From Parahaliea aestuarii (GTDB lineage Bacteria; Pseudomonadota; Gammaproteobacteria; Pseudomonadales; Halieaceae): DNA of 64,000 nt. Below the pieces are notes generated by a model that did not search any database, had not been told where the DNA came from, and saw nothing but the letters and a program-made list of their open reading frames with translations. Below are positions 63,372 to 64,000 of this stretch, in pieces. Each line of letters starts with the position of its first letter. Positions within the stretch are counted from its first letter, which is position 1. The position numbers were made by a program, and so were the translations under genes. Location: NCBI RefSeq assembly GCF_008064635.1, contig NZ_VRYZ01000005.1:248001-312000 (forward strand), in the 5' to 3' direction.

Positions 63372-63385
63372 AACGAGGCTTCCGG

Positions 63386-63413
63386 TTGACCCAATTCCAA
63401 GCTCTGGTATAAA
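63386..63413 (+). promoter_or_regulatory. Sigma-70 promoter of hupB
   Basis: TTGACC (63386-63391) and TATAAA (63408-63413) are 16 bases apart, 15 bases after the lon stop. The predicted transcript has a leader of about 170 bases before hupB. Confidence 0.8.
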
Positions 63414-63433
63414 GTCAGCCGACTGATCAGGCG

Positions 63434-63452
63434 GCTACCCCCGGTAGCTTTT
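63434..63452 (+). promoter_or_regulatory. Terminator-like hairpin in the hupB leader
   Basis: GCTACC (63434-63439) pairs with GGTAGC (63443-63448) around CCC and is followed by TTTT. Positioned about 15 bases after the likely start site, it looks like a weak terminator or attenuator. It may also end lon transcripts. Confidence 0.45.
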
Positions 63453-63532
63453 AGCCCGATATCTGTAGGGTTTCCGGCGACGCGCCAGGTCGTGCCGCCA
63501 ACCGCAGCAGCAGCCGAACAAACAACTGATTC

Positions 63533-63551
63533 GCCCCCGCAAGTCGGGGGC
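63533..63551 (+). promoter_or_regulatory. Second hairpin in the hupB leader
   Basis: GCCCCCG (63533-63539) pairs exactly with CGGGGGC (63545-63551) around CAAGT. It lies 40 bases before the hupB GTG, upstream of its ribosome binding site, and could stabilise or tune the message. Confidence 0.5.
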
Positions 63552-63590
63552 TCATCCAAAACGCCACCTATAAATTCCAAGGGGATAAGT

Positions 63591-63866
63591 GTGAACAAGA
63601 CCGAACTCATTGATGCCATCGCCGCCGCCGCCGACCTGCCGAAAGCTTCTGCAGGCCGTGCGCTGGATGCCGTGGTAGACAGCATTACCGAAGCCCTCGC
63701 CAAAGGCGAGCAGGTTTCACTGGTTGGCTTTGGCACCTTCGCCGTCAAGCCGCGTGCAGCCCGTGAAGGCCGCAACCCGCAAACCGGCGCCACCATCCAG
63801 ATCGCCGCTTCCAACGTCCCCGGCTTCAAGGCTGGCAAGGCGCTGAAAGACGCGGTAAACGCCTGA
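63591..63866 (+). CDS. hupB: DNA-binding protein HU-beta
   Basis: A 91-residue HU subunit that bends and compacts [30 protein letters not shown] forms the helical dimer body, [25 protein letters not shown] is the strand and arm region, and [19 protein letters not shown] ends it. GTG start with AAGGGGA 5 bases upstream; the open frame before it is leader sequence. Its position after lon identifies it as hupB. Confidence 0.96.
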   Translation: MNKTELIDAIAAAADLPKASAGRALDAVVDSITEALAKGEQVSLVGFGTFAVKPRAAREGRNPQTGATIQIAASNVPGFKAGKALKDAVNA

Positions 63867-63924
63867 TTACGGCGTTCCCCAGCAAGCCGCTGGCAGGAAC
63901 TCCCGAAGGGTAGAACACAGAAAG

Positions 63925-63949
63925 GCGCACGTTTACGTGCGCTTTTTTG
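63925..63949 (+). terminator. Rho-independent terminator of hupB
   Basis: GCGCACG (63925-63931) pairs with CGTGCGC (63936-63942) around TTTA and is followed by TTTTTTG. The last 50 bases of the window hold nothing I can identify. Confidence 0.9.
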
Positions 63950-64000
63950 TATTTGAATGACAGGGCGCGCACCGGGTTACCGGCAAGCCGCCGGGCTGCT

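Overview
The window is 64 kb of a GC-rich gammaproteobacterial chromosome. Gene orders resemble Pseudomonas and its marine relatives: yceD-rpmF-fabD-fabG-acpP-fabF-pabC-mltG-tmk-holB-pilZ, tRNA-Leu-tig-clpP-clpX-lon-hupB, tusDCB-tusE, and a photolyase beside a TudS-DUF1722 gene. Exosortase H, an intracellular GH84 enzyme and a marine-type NSS transporter fit a marine Cellvibrionales bacterium of the Microbulbifer kind. That placement is inference, not proof. There is no rRNA operon, no CRISPR array and no transposase.

Layout. 1-7.0 kb: 3' end of cysB, thrH, an RND efflux pair without an outer-membrane channel gene, and pabB. 7.3-15.9 kb: a propionyl-CoA-type pathway (carboxyltransferase, an unusual biotin carboxylase/BCCP fusion, methylmalonyl-CoA mutase, MeaB chaperone), interrupted by two diverged palindromic repeats, then a Rieske protein. 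16-26.5 kb: bcp, an exported Gly-rich protein, photolyase with a TudS-DUF1722 fusion, exosortase H with its partner, a LEA2-like lipoprotein, an NSS transporter and a giant AsmA-like protein. 26.6-34.2 kb: tRNA-Leu(UAA), then a co-directional run: DUF3348, a MotA/ExbB/ZorA-like channel with a long coiled coil (DUF802), a MotB/ZorB-like OmpA protein, DUF2894, a potassium-channel-like RCK protein, a dimeric dUTPase, and a duplicated winged-helix-like protein with a nuclease-like tail. 34.2-38.8 kb (minus strand): pterin dehydratase, trmA, a TrpD2-like protein, tusE/B/C/D and yccA. 39-45.9 kb: an M14 deacylase-like gene, tRNA-Ser with a remarkable inverted repeat, rne divergent from rluC, a HAD phosphatase and maf. 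46-54.3 kb: the fatty-acid, murein and replication cluster, lacking plsX and fabH. 54.3-57.1 kb: an AT-rich spacer and a GH84/phosphomannose-isomerase-like pair that looks inserted. 57.2-64 kb: tRNA-Leu(UAG), tig, clpP, clpX, lon and hupB.

The strongest candidate for a poorly described system is the stator-like operon at 26.9-31.3 kb. It pairs a four-helix proton-channel subunit carrying about 550 residues of cytoplasmic coiled coil with a one-helix, peptidoglycan-binding subunit that has a membrane aspartate. This is the architecture of flagellar, Tol/Exb and Zorya AB motors, but here it comes with two uncharacterised partners.

Regulatory signals include near-consensus sigma-70 promoters for yceD-rpmF (probably leaderless), rne (about 0.5 kb leader), tRNA-Ser, tRNA-Leu(UAA) and hupB. 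Textbook sigma-32 promoters precede clpX and lon.
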